A stretch of DNA of 64,000 nt from Rudaea sp. (GCA_031291055.1 JARLJU010000022.1:1-64000), one strand, 5' to 3'; counted from the first letter of the stretch, positions 1-8,233 are shown. Numbers and translations are program-made. The notes: generated from the sequence alone by a model not told the origin.

Positions 1-1
1 C

Positions 2-91
2 AAAGTGGCTTTGGTCGCATGCATGCGTAAGTTGCTTACGATCCTCAATGCACGACGGCGGGAAGAATTACGCGGAGCATGCGCAGTGTAG
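2..91 (+). CDS. IS110-family transposase, 3' end only
   Basis: The window opens inside a gene. Read from base 2, the last 29 codons before a TAG at 89-91 include the stretch VALVACMRKLLTILNA. This is characteristic of the C-terminus of IS110/IS1111-family DEDD transposases, which use a RuvC-like fold for site-specific insertion. The last ~13 residues (RRREELRGACAV) diverge from the usual ending. The rest of the element lies outside the window. Family members lack conventional terminal inverted repeats, so the element's boundary cannot be placed. Identification rests on this one motif. Confidence 0.7.
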   Translation, partial: KVALVACMRKLLTILNARRREELRGACAV

Positions 92-297
92 AAAACCGTC
101 AACACCAAGACAGTTGCTGAGCTAAGCGGCCGCTGCCGCGAGTGTCAAAAGTGTACTCCTATCGCGCGTAGGAAATTTACTATACGCCGCCGCAGCAAAA
201 CCCACAGACATCCTTTTCGCGTTGCACGACGATACGCACCCTGATACCTGGGCACACGCTACGGCAGCTCGTTGGGCTGACGGCGCGACCGACTTGT

Positions 298-468
298 TTA
301 CTGATGTCTGGCTGTCATCAAGAACCCGATACCCGCCATCATAATGGCTATGCCCATTGCGAGCAGTAACAGCCAAATTCTTTGCCTCGGCCGAGCACCG
401 CAATGCGGGCACATCAATGCGGTTGTGCTCACTTGCCCTCCGCATTCCGGACACTTTTCGAGCGCCAT
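298..468 (-). CDS. 56-residue zinc-ribbon membrane protein
   Basis: This is a very short gene. Residues 6-9 and 20-23 form two knuckles (CPEC and CPHC), a classic zinc-ribbon. It is followed by basic residues (RPRQR) and one hydrophobic helix at about residues 31-52 (starting IWLLLLAMGI), so the ribbon is predicted to sit on one face of the membrane. The start is supported by GGGAG about 7 bases before the ATG. Function is unknown; small ribbon-plus-helix proteins of this design are common in bacteria. It lies on the opposite strand to the transposase end and next to the attC-like site. It could be a cassette gene in reverse orientation, which is inference. Confidence 0.6.
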   Translation of the reverse strand: MALEKCPECGGQVSTTALMCPHCGARPRQRIWLLLLAMGIAIMMAGIGFLMTARHQ

Positions 469-481
469 TCGATACTCCCTG

Positions 482-565
482 CGTTAACCTAGCTGCAATG
501 GTACCGCGAGGAATGAAACAAGGCCGCAACGATTCGCAGCGGTCCGCTTGAGCGAATAGTTGGGC
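482..565 (+). repeat. attC-like integron recombination site (candidate)
   Basis: The right half reads CGCTTGAGCGAATAGTTGGGC, ending in a core GTTGGGC (559-565) that fits the GTTRRRY consensus. It resembles the right half of aadA-type attC sites (CTTGA, CGAAT, GTT at matching spacing). The left half (TTAAC at 484-488, GGTACCGC at 500-507) can pair imperfectly with GCGGTCC (539-545). The total of 84 bp is in the normal attC range. The left core CGTTAAC breaks the RYYYAAC consensus at its first two positions. No integrase is in the window. Confidence 0.4.
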
Positions 566-617
566 GGCAGCTCAACGCATGCTTGAGCCTCCACTCGTCA
601 GTCCCGACTCTTCTTGC

Positions 618-1418
618 CTATGGGCAGCTCAGCCCGGCGGGTATCGTCAATCGCGTGATGGGGATGGAGCCGGGAGTGTAGCCCGCGGCCGTCGGCGTCC
701 AGCTCACCTGCCCGGTATCGCAATCGGTAAACGTGAACGTAATCGTGCCCCATGCCTGACTCTGAGTCTGTGCAGAATTGAAGTTGGGAGGGAAACGTCC
801 GCCGCTGCCTCCCGTTTGAAAGGCGTTCAGGATTGCCGTGTCGCCGGTGATGGGACCTGTAGCGATGATCCAGTCGCGTCCGCCGTTCGGGCCAAACACA
901 AACCATTCCGCAAGCATCGTGTTGCCGGAGAGCACTTCGATCCCGAATCCGTGACCACTCTCATTTGGATCGAACCAATTGCCGGTGATTCCTGGCCCGA
1001 TATTGAACGCTGGTTGACCATTTTCTTCCACGGTGTATGTGCCTTCCAATTGGAGGGTTGTCCAAATTACGCCGTAGGTTCCTGGGGCCAGAACACCGAA
1101 ATCCACGCTTTCCTGGTAAGCCAAGGTGACGGGGGGCTGATCTTCGCCAATGCAATACTGAGGAGCGGGCCCCGGTGAATCAGAGACGGTTATGAGCGTC
1201 CCCGCGATGCTAAAGGTCGGCGGGTAGTAGAAAACCGGTACTGCGCAAAATCCATAGATCAGCCCAGAACCTGATGCCACAACCTCGCCACTTGCATTCT
1301 GCGAAATGGTTAGCGTGTTCTGCGAAGTGGACACGCTCGGATTTGTCGCTTGCGCCACCGCGCATATGGGCAACAAGGAAAGGAGCATTCGACCTGCAAT
1401 ATTGCGCAACGGGTTCAT
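618..1418 (-). CDS. Exported protein with a GNWFDPxxSGHG domain
   Basis: It encodes 266 aa with a signal peptide (MNPLRNIAGRMLLSLLPIC, cleavage near AVAQA). The second half carries GNWFDPNESGHGFGIEVL followed by LAEWFVFGPNGG. This block is common in exported proteins of xanthomonads and relatives, and I know of no assigned function. Start choice: AAGGA lies six bases before the second ATG (1418), while an ATG two codons earlier overlaps that ribosome-binding site. The protein is presumably periplasmic or extracellular. It lies antisense to the direction implied by the neighbouring attC-like site. It lacks the FRNGFE tail of nearby exported proteins and ends in LSCP. Confidence 0.75.
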   Translation of the reverse strand: MNPLRNIAGRMLLSLLPICAVAQATNPSVSTSQNTLTISQNASGEVVASGSGLIYGFCAVPVFYYPPTFSIAGTLITVSDSPGPAPQYCIGEDQPPVTLAYQESVDFGVLAPGTYGVIWTTLQLEGTYTVEENGQPAFNIGPGITGNWFDPNESGHGFGIEVLSGNTMLAEWFVFGPNGGRDWIIATGPITGDTAILNAFQTGGSGGRFPPNFNSAQTQSQAWGTITFTFTDCDTGQVSWTPTAAGYTPGSIPITRLTIPAGLSCP

Positions 1419-1827
1419 GATCATTCCTTGGCTGTGCAGAGGGGGTATGCGCATTTCAAATCCCCATGGGGGACGATCCATCGCCTTGAAACGTTACATC
1501 TCGATGCGGTACGTAGACCGCCTTCGAGGGTGAACCCGTTCGAAGGGATAGCCGCGCCCGCTAACGCTTGAGTCAAGGCGCCGCGTCGGACACGGGATTT
1601 CACGGCAACCCATGACGGTCGGCATGGTCTTCGAGGACAATCAATGCGCCATCACAGCTTAAGGCTGGCCAGGTATGCGGGGAGGTCTGGGTTGAGTTGA
1701 AGTTGCCCCCGTTGCTTCGCTCTATCAATCCAACAACTGACTCGAATTGTCGATCTTGGGTTTCCTTTCACGCGGTATAGTCGGTAACGGACCAACCTCC
1801 AGGTATTCGTCGGTCGGCGCTTTCAGA
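1419..1827. other. Intergenic region with a degenerate attC-like half site
   Basis: There is no convincing gene in these 409 bases. At 1559-1583 the sequence GCTAACGCTTGAGTCAAGG closely matches the left half of aadA-type attC sites, but I could not find a matching right half with GTTRRRY in the following 120 bases. It may be a decayed attC or coincidence. No terminator with a T-run is visible after the gene that ends at 1828. Confidence 0.3.
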
Positions 1828-3411
1828 TCACATGATCGGACATCCGGTGATATCCGCCTCGAATCCGTTTCGGAATAGCACGTCGGTTGGATCGAGCACC
1901 AAAACAGACAACGAATTTGAATTGCTGGACTGATTGTTTCCATCACCACCGTACACCGCAGTCAGCGTATCCATGCCGATTGGTAGACTCGATGTCGAGC
2001 AACTCGCGGCGCCTACGCTGAGGCTAGTGGAAGTACAGGTATCGATGGGGACACCGCTATCAGAGAAAGTGCTGGTCCCGCCGGGATTGTCTCCGGTGAC
2101 AGTCGCCATCATTACAAATGATTGATTGGCTACGAACGTTGTCTCACATCCCGTAGATAGTGTGGTAAAGGTGCTGGCAGCACTGATATTTAACATAGCG
2201 GACGCAGCATTCGGATTGGTGCCAGCGTTCGTTTGAAACGCTCCCGCCGCAATAGTATTAGTGAAGACGCCGGTGCCGTTCGCCGTCACGTTGGCAGATA
2301 CAGTGCAGCCGTTCGCTGGAATCTGGGAACCATTTGCGAGCGTCAAACTGCCTGTCCCAGGATTGGCAATGACCGTGCTATCCAGACATGTAGTCGCGGC
2401 CTGTGCCGGGCTGGCTATGATGAGGCCGACCGGAAGAGTATCGACAAAGTCCGACGCCAAAGTTAAGGCGATGATATTGGGATTGCCAAGCGTAATAGTA
2501 AGTGAGCTTACTCCTTCAACGGCGATGCTCGTGGGGCTGAACTGCTTGGCGACCGTCGGAGGGAACACAACAATCAAAGTTGCGAAAGCGTCGTTACTAT
2601 TCGTGTTGCCTTGGTCTGTCATCAAGTCAGCCGTGGGAATACCGTCGGTATATATCCACCCGGGCACGTCGCCAGTGACATCCACGACTACCGTACAGCT
2701 GCCAGAGACTGCGACTGAGCTCGCAGGAACAGTGCCGCCAGATAGAGAAATCGTTGTTCCATTTGCCGTGAGCACGCCGCCACAGGTATTCGTTTGTGGA
2801 GGCGTGCCCACGACAAGACCCGTCGGCAACGTATTTACAAACGCCAGACCAGTTTGAGCGACAGTATTAGGGTTGGTGATTTGAATTGTCAGCGCCGATT
2901 CCTGGCCGACCCCGACAGCAATTGGATTGAATTGCATGGACACGGTCAAGGGGAGCAAGGTGACCGTCAAACTTGCCGATGCGGGCACTTCGTTTACCCC
3001 GCCGGTCGTCGAGACGGTGCCCACCGGGATCGTATTGGTGAAGGTTCCGGGCTCATTGCTGGTGACGTTAGCGGATACTGTGCAGCCCTGCGAAGGAATT
3101 ACGGCCCCAGATATCAGTTCTAAACTGCTTGACCCCGGCGTAGCAACGACTACGCCGCCCAAACAGGTGGTCGTGGCATCAGCTGGGGAGGCTATTGTCA
3201 TTCCGCTTGGCAACGTGTCCACGAAGTTCGTCGTTAACGTGGTAGAACCGCCTATGTTGTTGGAAATCGAAACGGTGAGGGTGCTGACCGTACCCACTGT
3301 GATGGTATTGGGCAAGAACGCTTTGCTGACGACCGGCTCGTTGGCAGCTGCCGGCGAATTTGAGAGCAGGAAAAACCAAAGCACTGACCAAATAATTAGC
3401 GAGCGATTCAC
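1828..3411 (-). CDS. Exported DUF11/Ig-like repeat protein with FRNGFE tail
   Basis: It encodes 527 aa from a GTG start with a weak ribosome-binding site. A signal peptide covers residues 1-23 (ending PAAANE). Three repeats of the DUF11 type follow (about 24-150, 151-290 and 291-410: KxFxPxTI, LTITxxNPN, FVDTLPxGL, TTCLG, IPxxGCTVSxNVT). A bacterial Ig-like domain (about 412-505) comes next, then a short tail DVLFRNGFEADITGCPIM. The architecture suggests an extracellular or surface structural protein. The last ~18 residues match a motif shared by other exported proteins in this window. The function of the protein is unknown. Confidence 0.8.
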   Translation of the reverse strand: MNRSLIIWSVLWFFLLSNSPAAANEPVVSKAFLPNTITVGTVSTLTVSISNNIGGSTTLTTNFVDTLPSGMTIASPADATTTCLGGVVVATPGSSSLELISGAVIPSQGCTVSANVTSNEPGTFTNTIPVGTVSTTGGVNEVPASASLTVTLLPLTVSMQFNPIAVGVGQESALTIQITNPNTVAQTGLAFVNTLPTGLVVGTPPQTNTCGGVLTANGTTISLSGGTVPASSVAVSGSCTVVVDVTGDVPGWIYTDGIPTADLMTDQGNTNSNDAFATLIVVFPPTVAKQFSPTSIAVEGVSSLTITLGNPNIIALTLASDFVDTLPVGLIIASPAQAATTCLDSTVIANPGTGSLTLANGSQIPANGCTVSANVTANGTGVFTNTIAAGAFQTNAGTNPNAASAMLNISAASTFTTLSTGCETTFVANQSFVMMATVTGDNPGGTSTFSDSGVPIDTCTSTSLSVGAASCSTSSLPIGMDTLTAVYGGDGNNQSSNSNSLSVLVLDPTDVLFRNGFEADITGCPIM

Positions 3412-3523
3412 TTAACAACCCCTTGTTCCACGAACTGCGCAAACACAATGCGCCTGTGCGTGCAAAGCGTCAAACTGGAGCTAGATCACGCCCGGTGTTG
3501 CTAACGATGGAGTAGACCCTCGG

Positions 3524-4492
3524 GTGGGTCACATACTAGTCGAGCAGTGGACTCAACTTATCGACCTTTCTCTTCAGCGTCCGCGGGGGTGCCGGCGACG
3601 GAGCAACTTCCATATCGTCGTCATCTGGCATTCTCAGCATTGCCCGCGCGAGTTCAGGTGTTGCGCCCAGCCATGCATCGTATTCATCTGGCACGATATG
3701 CACGATTGTGCAACCCTAGTAACAGACAATGACGCCGGGTTCTGCCCCTCAACCGCCGACAATTCCGCCAACGGCACATGGACGGGGGGAGGCACAGGTG
3801 GTCAAGCGCCGCCAACACTCGTGACAACCGCGTCTGCTTCGGTGCCTATGCGTAGTTCCATCAGCGATGCAGCAGTATTGAGCGGCGGAAGCTCGCCCAC
3901 CGGCACTATTACGTTCAATGCCTTTGGTCCGAACAACGTAACGTGCACGGGTACGCCAGTCTTCACGTCGGTGGTTAGCGTCGCTGGCAACGGGACTTAT
4001 ACCTCGGGCTCTTTCACACCAACACAAACGGGTACGTATAACTTTGTTGCGTCCTACGGCGGCGACCTAAACAACCTTGCCACGACCGACGCCTGCGGTG
4101 CTGCGAACGAATCGGTCATTGTGGTCCAAGCCACCACGACGACCGCTTTGTCAACGGCCTGCGAGACCACCTTTGTGGAGAACCAGCCGTTCACGCTCGT
4201 AGCAACCGTAACCGGAGTAAACCCCTCCGGCACCGTGACCTTTTCCAATCTCAGCAACGTGTTGTGCGCCTCAATTTCGCTGACCGCGGGCAGCGCCAGC
4301 TGCATAACCAGCACGTTAGCTACGTCGGGCTCGGACACACAGGATCAATATCCTTTGCCAGCGAGCTACAGCGGCGACGCCAACAACTTAACAAGCACAT
4401 CGTCACCTCTCAATGTGAACGTGCTGAGCGCTGGAGACGTGATATTCCGCAACGGCTATGAAACGGAGTCGGCATCCTGTCCGATCGAGTAG
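3524..4492 (+). CDS. Ig-like repeat protein with FRNGYE tail, probably 5'-truncated
   Basis: The open frame is 322 codons. From about residue 85 it shows two Ig-like domains (residues ~95-205 and ~207-305, with TTTALSTACETTFVENQPF closely matching TFTTLSTGCETTFVANQSF in the neighbouring 527-aa protein). It ends DVIFRNGYETESASCPIE. The first ~65 residues are Cys/His/Arg-rich, contain no signal peptide and look like non-coding sequence read through. I therefore suspect this is the 3' part of a larger gene or a recombined fragment. It converges in sequence, but not in orientation, with the gene at 1828-3411. Confidence 0.55.
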   Translation: MGHILVEQWTQLIDLSLQRPRGCRRRSNFHIVVIWHSQHCPREFRCCAQPCIVFIWHDMHDCATLVTDNDAGFCPSTADNSANGTWTGGGTGGQAPPTLVTTASASVPMRSSISDAAVLSGGSSPTGTITFNAFGPNNVTCTGTPVFTSVVSVAGNGTYTSGSFTPTQTGTYNFVASYGGDLNNLATTDACGAANESVIVVQATTTTALSTACETTFVENQPFTLVATVTGVNPSGTVTFSNLSNVLCASISLTAGSASCITSTLATSGSDTQDQYPLPASYSGDANNLTSTSSPLNVNVLSAGDVIFRNGYETESASCPIE

Positions 4493-4669
4493 AAAAATCT
4501 GCTTTCATCGGCCCGTGTGTACCATGAGTGAGCATGGGCACGTCGGGTCGGTGGACGCCGGGCTGACTTGAGCAACGCGCGCGGCCGCTGAGTGGCTTGT
4601 CAGTGTCTTCTCGGCTCAGACGCTTTCAAGCGTGCTGGGCGCGCGATGCCATCACTCCAAAGTATTGGC

Positions 4670-5140
4670 CTACTTCGCCGTCTTGGATCGCTTCTTGGAC
4701 TTGGGTGCTTTTAGGGACTCCAGGCGCTGGTGCGCTTCACGCTTGCCCAGATCACGCATACCGATGATCGCGGCCAATTGCTCTTTTCGTGGCGTCGCTT
4801 TCTTGGTCTCCCAGTTGTAGACCGACTGCTCGCTGACCCGGAGAAGAAGCGCCAGCTGTGCCGCTGATAATCCAAGCCGCATACGCAGCGACCGCAATCC
4901 CTTCGCCACAAATCTTACCGGCCGATCCGGTAACGTGGCGGAGGCATTGCCGACCACAGCGGCCGTCCGCTTCACCAGCGTTGTCGCCTTGCGTTCAAGT
5001 TCATTCACCCGACGCTTGAGCGCGGCGATATCACGACGATAGGCAGCCGAAGCTTTCTTGACTGTTCCGACTTCAAGGCGAATTTCGCGTCTGCAAAGCC
5101 GCGAGAATTCCTGTTTTAAGACTGTTCCTATGTTGGGCAT
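4670..5140 (-). CDS. XRE-type helix-turn-helix regulator with N-terminal coiled coil
   Basis: It encodes 156 aa. Residues 30-62 (AYRRDIAALKRRVNELERKA) are a predicted coiled coil. Residues 80-130 form an XRE/Cro-like HTH (LRSLRMRLGLSAAQLALLLRVSEQSVYNWE). A basic tail KKRSKTAK closes the protein. It is likely a DNA-binding regulator. GAGGAC lies about nine bases before the ATG. It follows 13 bases after a small frameshifted basic gene and is probably transcribed with it. Its targets are unknown. It sits at the boundary between the accessory region and the PHA genes. Confidence 0.75.
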   Translation of the reverse strand: MPNIGTVLKQEFSRLCRREIRLEVGTVKKASAAYRRDIAALKRRVNELERKATTLVKRTAAVVGNASATLPDRPVRFVAKGLRSLRMRLGLSAAQLALLLRVSEQSVYNWETKKATPRKEQLAAIIGMRDLGKREAHQRLESLKAPKSKKRSKTAK

Positions 5141-5153
5141 GGTTCGTAGTCCT

Positions 5154-5283
5154 CTATCCGGCAGCTGCGTCTTTGAGCTTCTTCAGCGGACGCACTTTGA
5201 CTCTGACCGAGGCCGGCTTGGCTGCGGCCAGTTTCGATGTGGTTTTTTGGTGCGACTTTCTTAGCGACTTTCTTGGTAGCCAT
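5154..5283 (-). pseudogene. Small Lys/Ala-rich basic protein gene with a +1 frameshift in an A6 run
   Basis: From the ATG at 5283 the frame reads MATKKVAKKVAPK and then enters a wrong frame at a run of six A (T6 at 5243-5248 on the plus strand). Removing one A restores KTTSKLAAAKPASVRVKVRP followed by LKKLKDAAAG and a TAG at 5154, which looks like one continuous basic protein of about 42 residues. The unshifted frame runs instead into a TAG overlapping the start of the next gene. This could be a real mutation, a homopolymer sequencing error or programmed slippage. It lies just upstream of the XRE regulator. Confidence 0.55.
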
Positions 5284-5397
5284 GATTTTTCTTGGGGGCT
5301 AGAGTAGGTGCGCTGCGATTGCTGCGCAGTAGAGTCGTGTGTATGCCACACACAATCGCCGGGGCATCAGACATGCACCGACGCAACAATTGGTAGC

Positions 5398-5427
5398 CAA
5401 ATAGGTAGCTACGTTAGATTTTGTCAA
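5398..5427 (-). promoter_or_regulatory. Candidate sigma-70 promoter for the basic protein/XRE pair
   Basis: On the minus strand a perfect -35 TTGACA (5422-5427) is followed after 18 bases by TATTTG (5398-5403). The surrounding sequence to about 5470 is AT-rich compared with the rest of the window. It lies about 115 bases upstream of the small basic gene. Predicted from sequence only. Confidence 0.35.
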
Positions 5428-5474
5428 ATTGTTCGATAAAAACTCTAGTATAAACAAATATATACGATATTTAA

Positions 5475-6221
5475 TCAGAAATCCATGAAGTAGCCGCCGT
5501 TCACCGGGATATTGGCGCCGGTGATGAAGCCGGAATCGTCCGCGCAGAGGAAATCGACCACGCGTGCGACTTCCGACGGCTCGCCCAGGCGTCCGACCGG
5601 AATGCCGGCGATGATCTGGTTGCGCACGTTTTCCGGAATCGCGGCGACCATGGCCGTGCGGCAATAACCCGGCGACACGCTGTTCACGGTCACGCCCTTG
5701 CGCGCGACTTCGCGGGCGAGGGCCATCGTGAATCCATGCATGCCGGCTTTGGCCGCGGAGTAGTTGGTCTGTCCGAACTGGCCGGTTTGCCCATTGACCG
5801 AAGAAATGTTGACGATGCGGCCGAAGCCACGATCGCTCATGCTTTCGACGACGTTGCGGCAGGTGTTGAACACGCCGCCGAGATTGATGTCGAGCACCTC
5901 GCGCCATTGCTGCGGGGCCATCTTGCGCAGAGTCGTATCACGGGTGATGCCGGCGGCATTGACCAGAATCTCGACAGGCCCGTATTTGCCTTCGATGGTC
6001 TTGACCGCGTGTGTGCAGGCATCGAAGTCGCCGACATTGATCGGCTCGAAGAAGATATGCGCGGCCAATTCCGCGATATCGAGGTTGAATTCGGCCTGGC
6101 GTTCGCTGCGGCTGCCAAGATCGGCCGCGATGACGATACGACCCGAACGGGCCAAGTGTTTGCAGATTTCCGTACCCAGGCCGCCGATGCCGCCGGTAAC
6201 GAGTGCGACGCGCTTGTTCAT
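5475..6221 (-). CDS. phaB: Acetoacetyl-CoA reductase (first copy)
   Basis: This is a 248-aa short-chain dehydrogenase that reduces acetoacetyl-CoA to (R)-3-hydroxybutyryl-CoA with NADPH for polyhydroxyalkanoate synthesis. Visible features are the TGGIGGLG dinucleotide motif near the N-terminus, NAAGITRD, and the catalytic Ser/Tyr/Lys set (NISSVNGQTGQFGQTNYSAAK). It ends GANIPVNGGYFMDF, typical of PhaB. AGGGAGATCG precedes the ATG. It is downstream of phaR on the same strand, with a second paralogue at 7409-8149. The two share the ITRDTT and SVNGQ/SINGQ blocks but differ elsewhere. No synthase (phaC) is in the window. Confidence 0.85.
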   Translation of the reverse strand: MNKRVALVTGGIGGLGTEICKHLARSGRIVIAADLGSRSERQAEFNLDIAELAAHIFFEPINVGDFDACTHAVKTIEGKYGPVEILVNAAGITRDTTLRKMAPQQWREVLDINLGGVFNTCRNVVESMSDRGFGRIVNISSVNGQTGQFGQTNYSAAKAGMHGFTMALAREVARKGVTVNSVSPGYCRTAMVAAIPENVRNQIIAGIPVGRLGEPSEVARVVDFLCADDSGFITGANIPVNGGYFMDF

Positions 6222-6343
6222 CGATCTCCCTTCTCTGACCGGTTGTTCGTGCGCTGCGCACGATGCCGCAGCGCAGCAAACGCGCGATGGTAGAGAGCGA
6301 TAGACGCAGTGTCAAACCGTGGGGAGATGCACCTGGCTTGAAT

Positions 6344-6829
6344 CTAGGACTTGGAGTCCTTGCCGCCGGGATTGGCCCTGGCCGAGCCGGCTGCGGCGGT
6401 AAGGAAACCTTCCTGAACCGATTTCCACAAGTCCAGATTGCGCTCGGTCAGGTCATTCAGCATCGACCACGGCGTCTGGCCGAGAATATTGTTGAGCTGG
6501 CTGCGAAATTTGGTCTGCTGGTCGAGAAAGATCTGCAGGCTCTTTTCCAGATAGCTGCCCATGAAACCCTGCATCGAGTCACCGTAGAAACGGATCACCT
6601 GCGACAGCAGCTGGGTAGTGAACATCGGCTGGCCGGTCTGTTCGTGCTCGGCGATGATCTGCAGCAGCACCGAGCGGGTCAGGTCATCGCCGGATTTCGC
6701 ATCGCGCACTTCGAACTCTTCGCTGTCGAGTACGAGCTGACGCACCTCGTCGAGCGTGATGTAACTCGAGATTTCGGTGTCGTAGAGCCGGCGGTTCGGG
6801 TATTTCTTGATGATTCGTACTTGTGCCAT
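6344..6829 (-). CDS. phaR: Polyhydroxyalkanoate synthesis repressor PhaR
   Basis: It encodes 161 aa. The N-terminal PHB/PHA accumulation regulator DNA-binding domain is obvious (RIIKKYPNRRLYDTEISSYI, residues 5-24). It is followed by the PHB_acc repeats (about 65-135: FYGDSMQGFMGSYLEKSLQ, QTPWSMLNDL). PhaR represses phasin and its own gene and binds nascent PHA granules. It lies between the two phaB copies on the same strand, in a PHA block with a small exported protein upstream. Confidence 0.9.
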   Translation of the reverse strand: MAQVRIIKKYPNRRLYDTEISSYITLDEVRQLVLDSEEFEVRDAKSGDDLTRSVLLQIIAEHEQTGQPMFTTQLLSQVIRFYGDSMQGFMGSYLEKSLQIFLDQQTKFRSQLNNILGQTPWSMLNDLTERNLDLWKSVQEGFLTAAAGSARANPGGKDSKS

Positions 6830-6914
6830 GCGGCAAAGTTAGCAGATTGTGCGGCGGCGCACCAGCGCGTTTGCTGCGCAGCATCGCCGCTTGGCATCGC
6901 TGCTGGGAAAGGGC

Positions 6915-6942
6915 AAAAAGCCCGGAATTGCTCCGGGCTTTT
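6915..6942 (-). terminator. Rho-independent terminator between the small exported gene and phaR
   Basis: The arms AGCCCGGA (6919-6926) and TCCGGGCT (6932-6939) are a perfect 8-bp inverted repeat with a 5-base loop. A-runs and T-runs on both sides (AAAAA at 6915-6919, TTTT at 6939-6942) let it act in either direction. It lies directly downstream of the gene at 6964-7239. Confidence 0.8.
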
Positions 6943-6963
6943 ACCGCGAACCACTTGATCTGG

Positions 6964-7239
6964 TCAGTGACCGTTGGCGTTTGACGTCTCGGCCGCCGCC
7001 TTGAGTTCGCGATTGGCCTGGTCCAGCAGATCCTTGGCTTTTTGCGCGTGACCGCCAAGGTCGAATTCATTCGCCCGTTGCGCCGCTTCGATTTTTTCGT
7101 AGGCCTGGGTCGTCAAGTGTTGCGCAGCGGCGATATTCGGGTGCCGGGCACGACTGACATTGTTGGCTGGCGCGGCTGCCACGATGGTTGCCGCCAGAGC
7201 CAATCCCGCAACGCAAAATGCCATACCGATTCTTGTCAC
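6964..7239 (-). CDS. Small exported helical protein
   Basis: It encodes 91 aa from a GTG start preceded by GAGGAGAC. The signal peptide is residues 1-23 (ending VAAAPA). The mature part is one amphipathic helical stretch (HPNIAAAQHLTTQAYEKI, then AAQRANEFDLGGHAQKAKDL), predicted periplasmic. No known enzymatic domain is visible. Small proteins with this HPNIxxAQxL and GGHAxKAKxLL pattern recur in xanthomonads; their function is unknown to me. It is downstream of the second phaB on the same strand, but nothing ties it to PHA granules. Confidence 0.7.
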   Translation of the reverse strand: MTRIGMAFCVAGLALAATIVAAAPANNVSRARHPNIAAAQHLTTQAYEKIEAAQRANEFDLGGHAQKAKDLLDQANRELKAAAETSNANGH

Positions 7240-7408
7240 GACTGTCTCCTCGATTTATGACTAGTGCGGCTACCCCGAGACGAGTATACCGCGATCGGTT
7301 TTTCCGCGGAGATGCTCTTTCGCCGTCCTGAAGTTGCACAAGCGGCGGGCCGAAACCGTCGCAAGCAGCCATCATCCCGGATGCGCCACTGCGCGACCGC
7401 AGCCGAGA

Positions 7409-8149
7409 CTACCAACCCATGTACTGGCCGCCGTTGATCGCAAGGTTGGCGCCCGTGATCCAGCGTGCTTCGTCGTCGGTGAAAAACGCAACCGCATAGG
7501 CGATTTCGTCGGGCTCGCCCAGGCGACCGACAGGAATCTGCGCGGCAATCTTGTTGCGCACATCCTCGGGTACGGCCATCACCATTTCGGTGGCCACGTA
7601 GCCCGGGGAAACCGTGTTGACGGTGATGCCGAATTTGGCGTTCTCCTGGGCCAGAGAGATGGTGAAGCCGTGCATGCCGGCTTTCGATGCCGCGTAGTTG
7701 GCCTGACCGTACTGGCCCTTCTGGCCGTTGATCGAACTGATCTGGACGATGCGGCCCCACTTGCGGGCGCGCATGCCATCGATCACCGGACGGGTCATGT
7801 TGAAACAGGAATTGAGATTGGTATTGATCACTTCCTGCCATTGCAGGGCCGACATCTTGTGGAATGTGGTGTCGCGCGTGATCCCCGCGTTGTTCACCAG
7901 GATATCGACGGGGCCGAGCTGCTGTTCCACTGCCTTGATCATGCTTTCCGCGGCTGCAACGTCGCCGACATCGCCTTCCACGAGAGCGACATTTACACCC
8001 TGGCTTTTCAGTTGCGACGCCCACGTCTTGGCTCTGCTCTCATCGCGGTAATTCGTGGCGACCTTGTGTCCCAGTGAGGCCAGACGCTTGACGATTGCCG
8101 TGCCGATGCCGCCCGTGCCGCCGGTGACCAATGCTACTCGTACTGTCAT
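7409..8149 (-). CDS. phaB: Acetoacetyl-CoA reductase (second copy)
   Basis: This 246-aa short-chain dehydrogenase is of the same family as the gene at 5475-6221. It has TGGTGGIG at the nucleotide site, NNAGITRDTTFHKM, and the catalytic ISSINGQKGQYGQANYAASK block. It ends ITGANLAINGGQYMGW. GGAGGGAGTC precedes the ATG. This copy is closer to the textbook PhaB sequence (NNAG rather than NAAG). Two reductases near phaR suggest specialisation for substrate or cofactor, which is inference. Confidence 0.87.
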   Translation of the reverse strand: MTVRVALVTGGTGGIGTAIVKRLASLGHKVATNYRDESRAKTWASQLKSQGVNVALVEGDVGDVAAAESMIKAVEQQLGPVDILVNNAGITRDTTFHKMSALQWQEVINTNLNSCFNMTRPVIDGMRARKWGRIVQISSINGQKGQYGQANYAASKAGMHGFTISLAQENAKFGITVNTVSPGYVATEMVMAVPEDVRNKIAAQIPVGRLGEPDEIAYAVAFFTDDEARWITGANLAINGGQYMGW

Positions 8150-8233
8150 GACTCCCTCCGCTCCATTCGACGAAAAGTGATGACTCCGCAGGCGCGGGCC
8201 ATCGTTTGTAGTGCCTGCAATTGTACACGCCTC

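Noticed and set aside
122-529. A 135-codon minus-strand frame covering 122-529
   Set aside because: It overlaps the 56-residue zinc-ribbon gene in another frame, has no domain or ribosome-binding site, and its composition is that of a shadow frame.
1555-1700. A second complete attC site
   Set aside because: Only the left half (CTAACGCTTGAGTCAAGG) is convincing. No right half with a GTTRRRY core at the correct distance shows L/R similarity, so I list it only as a half-site.
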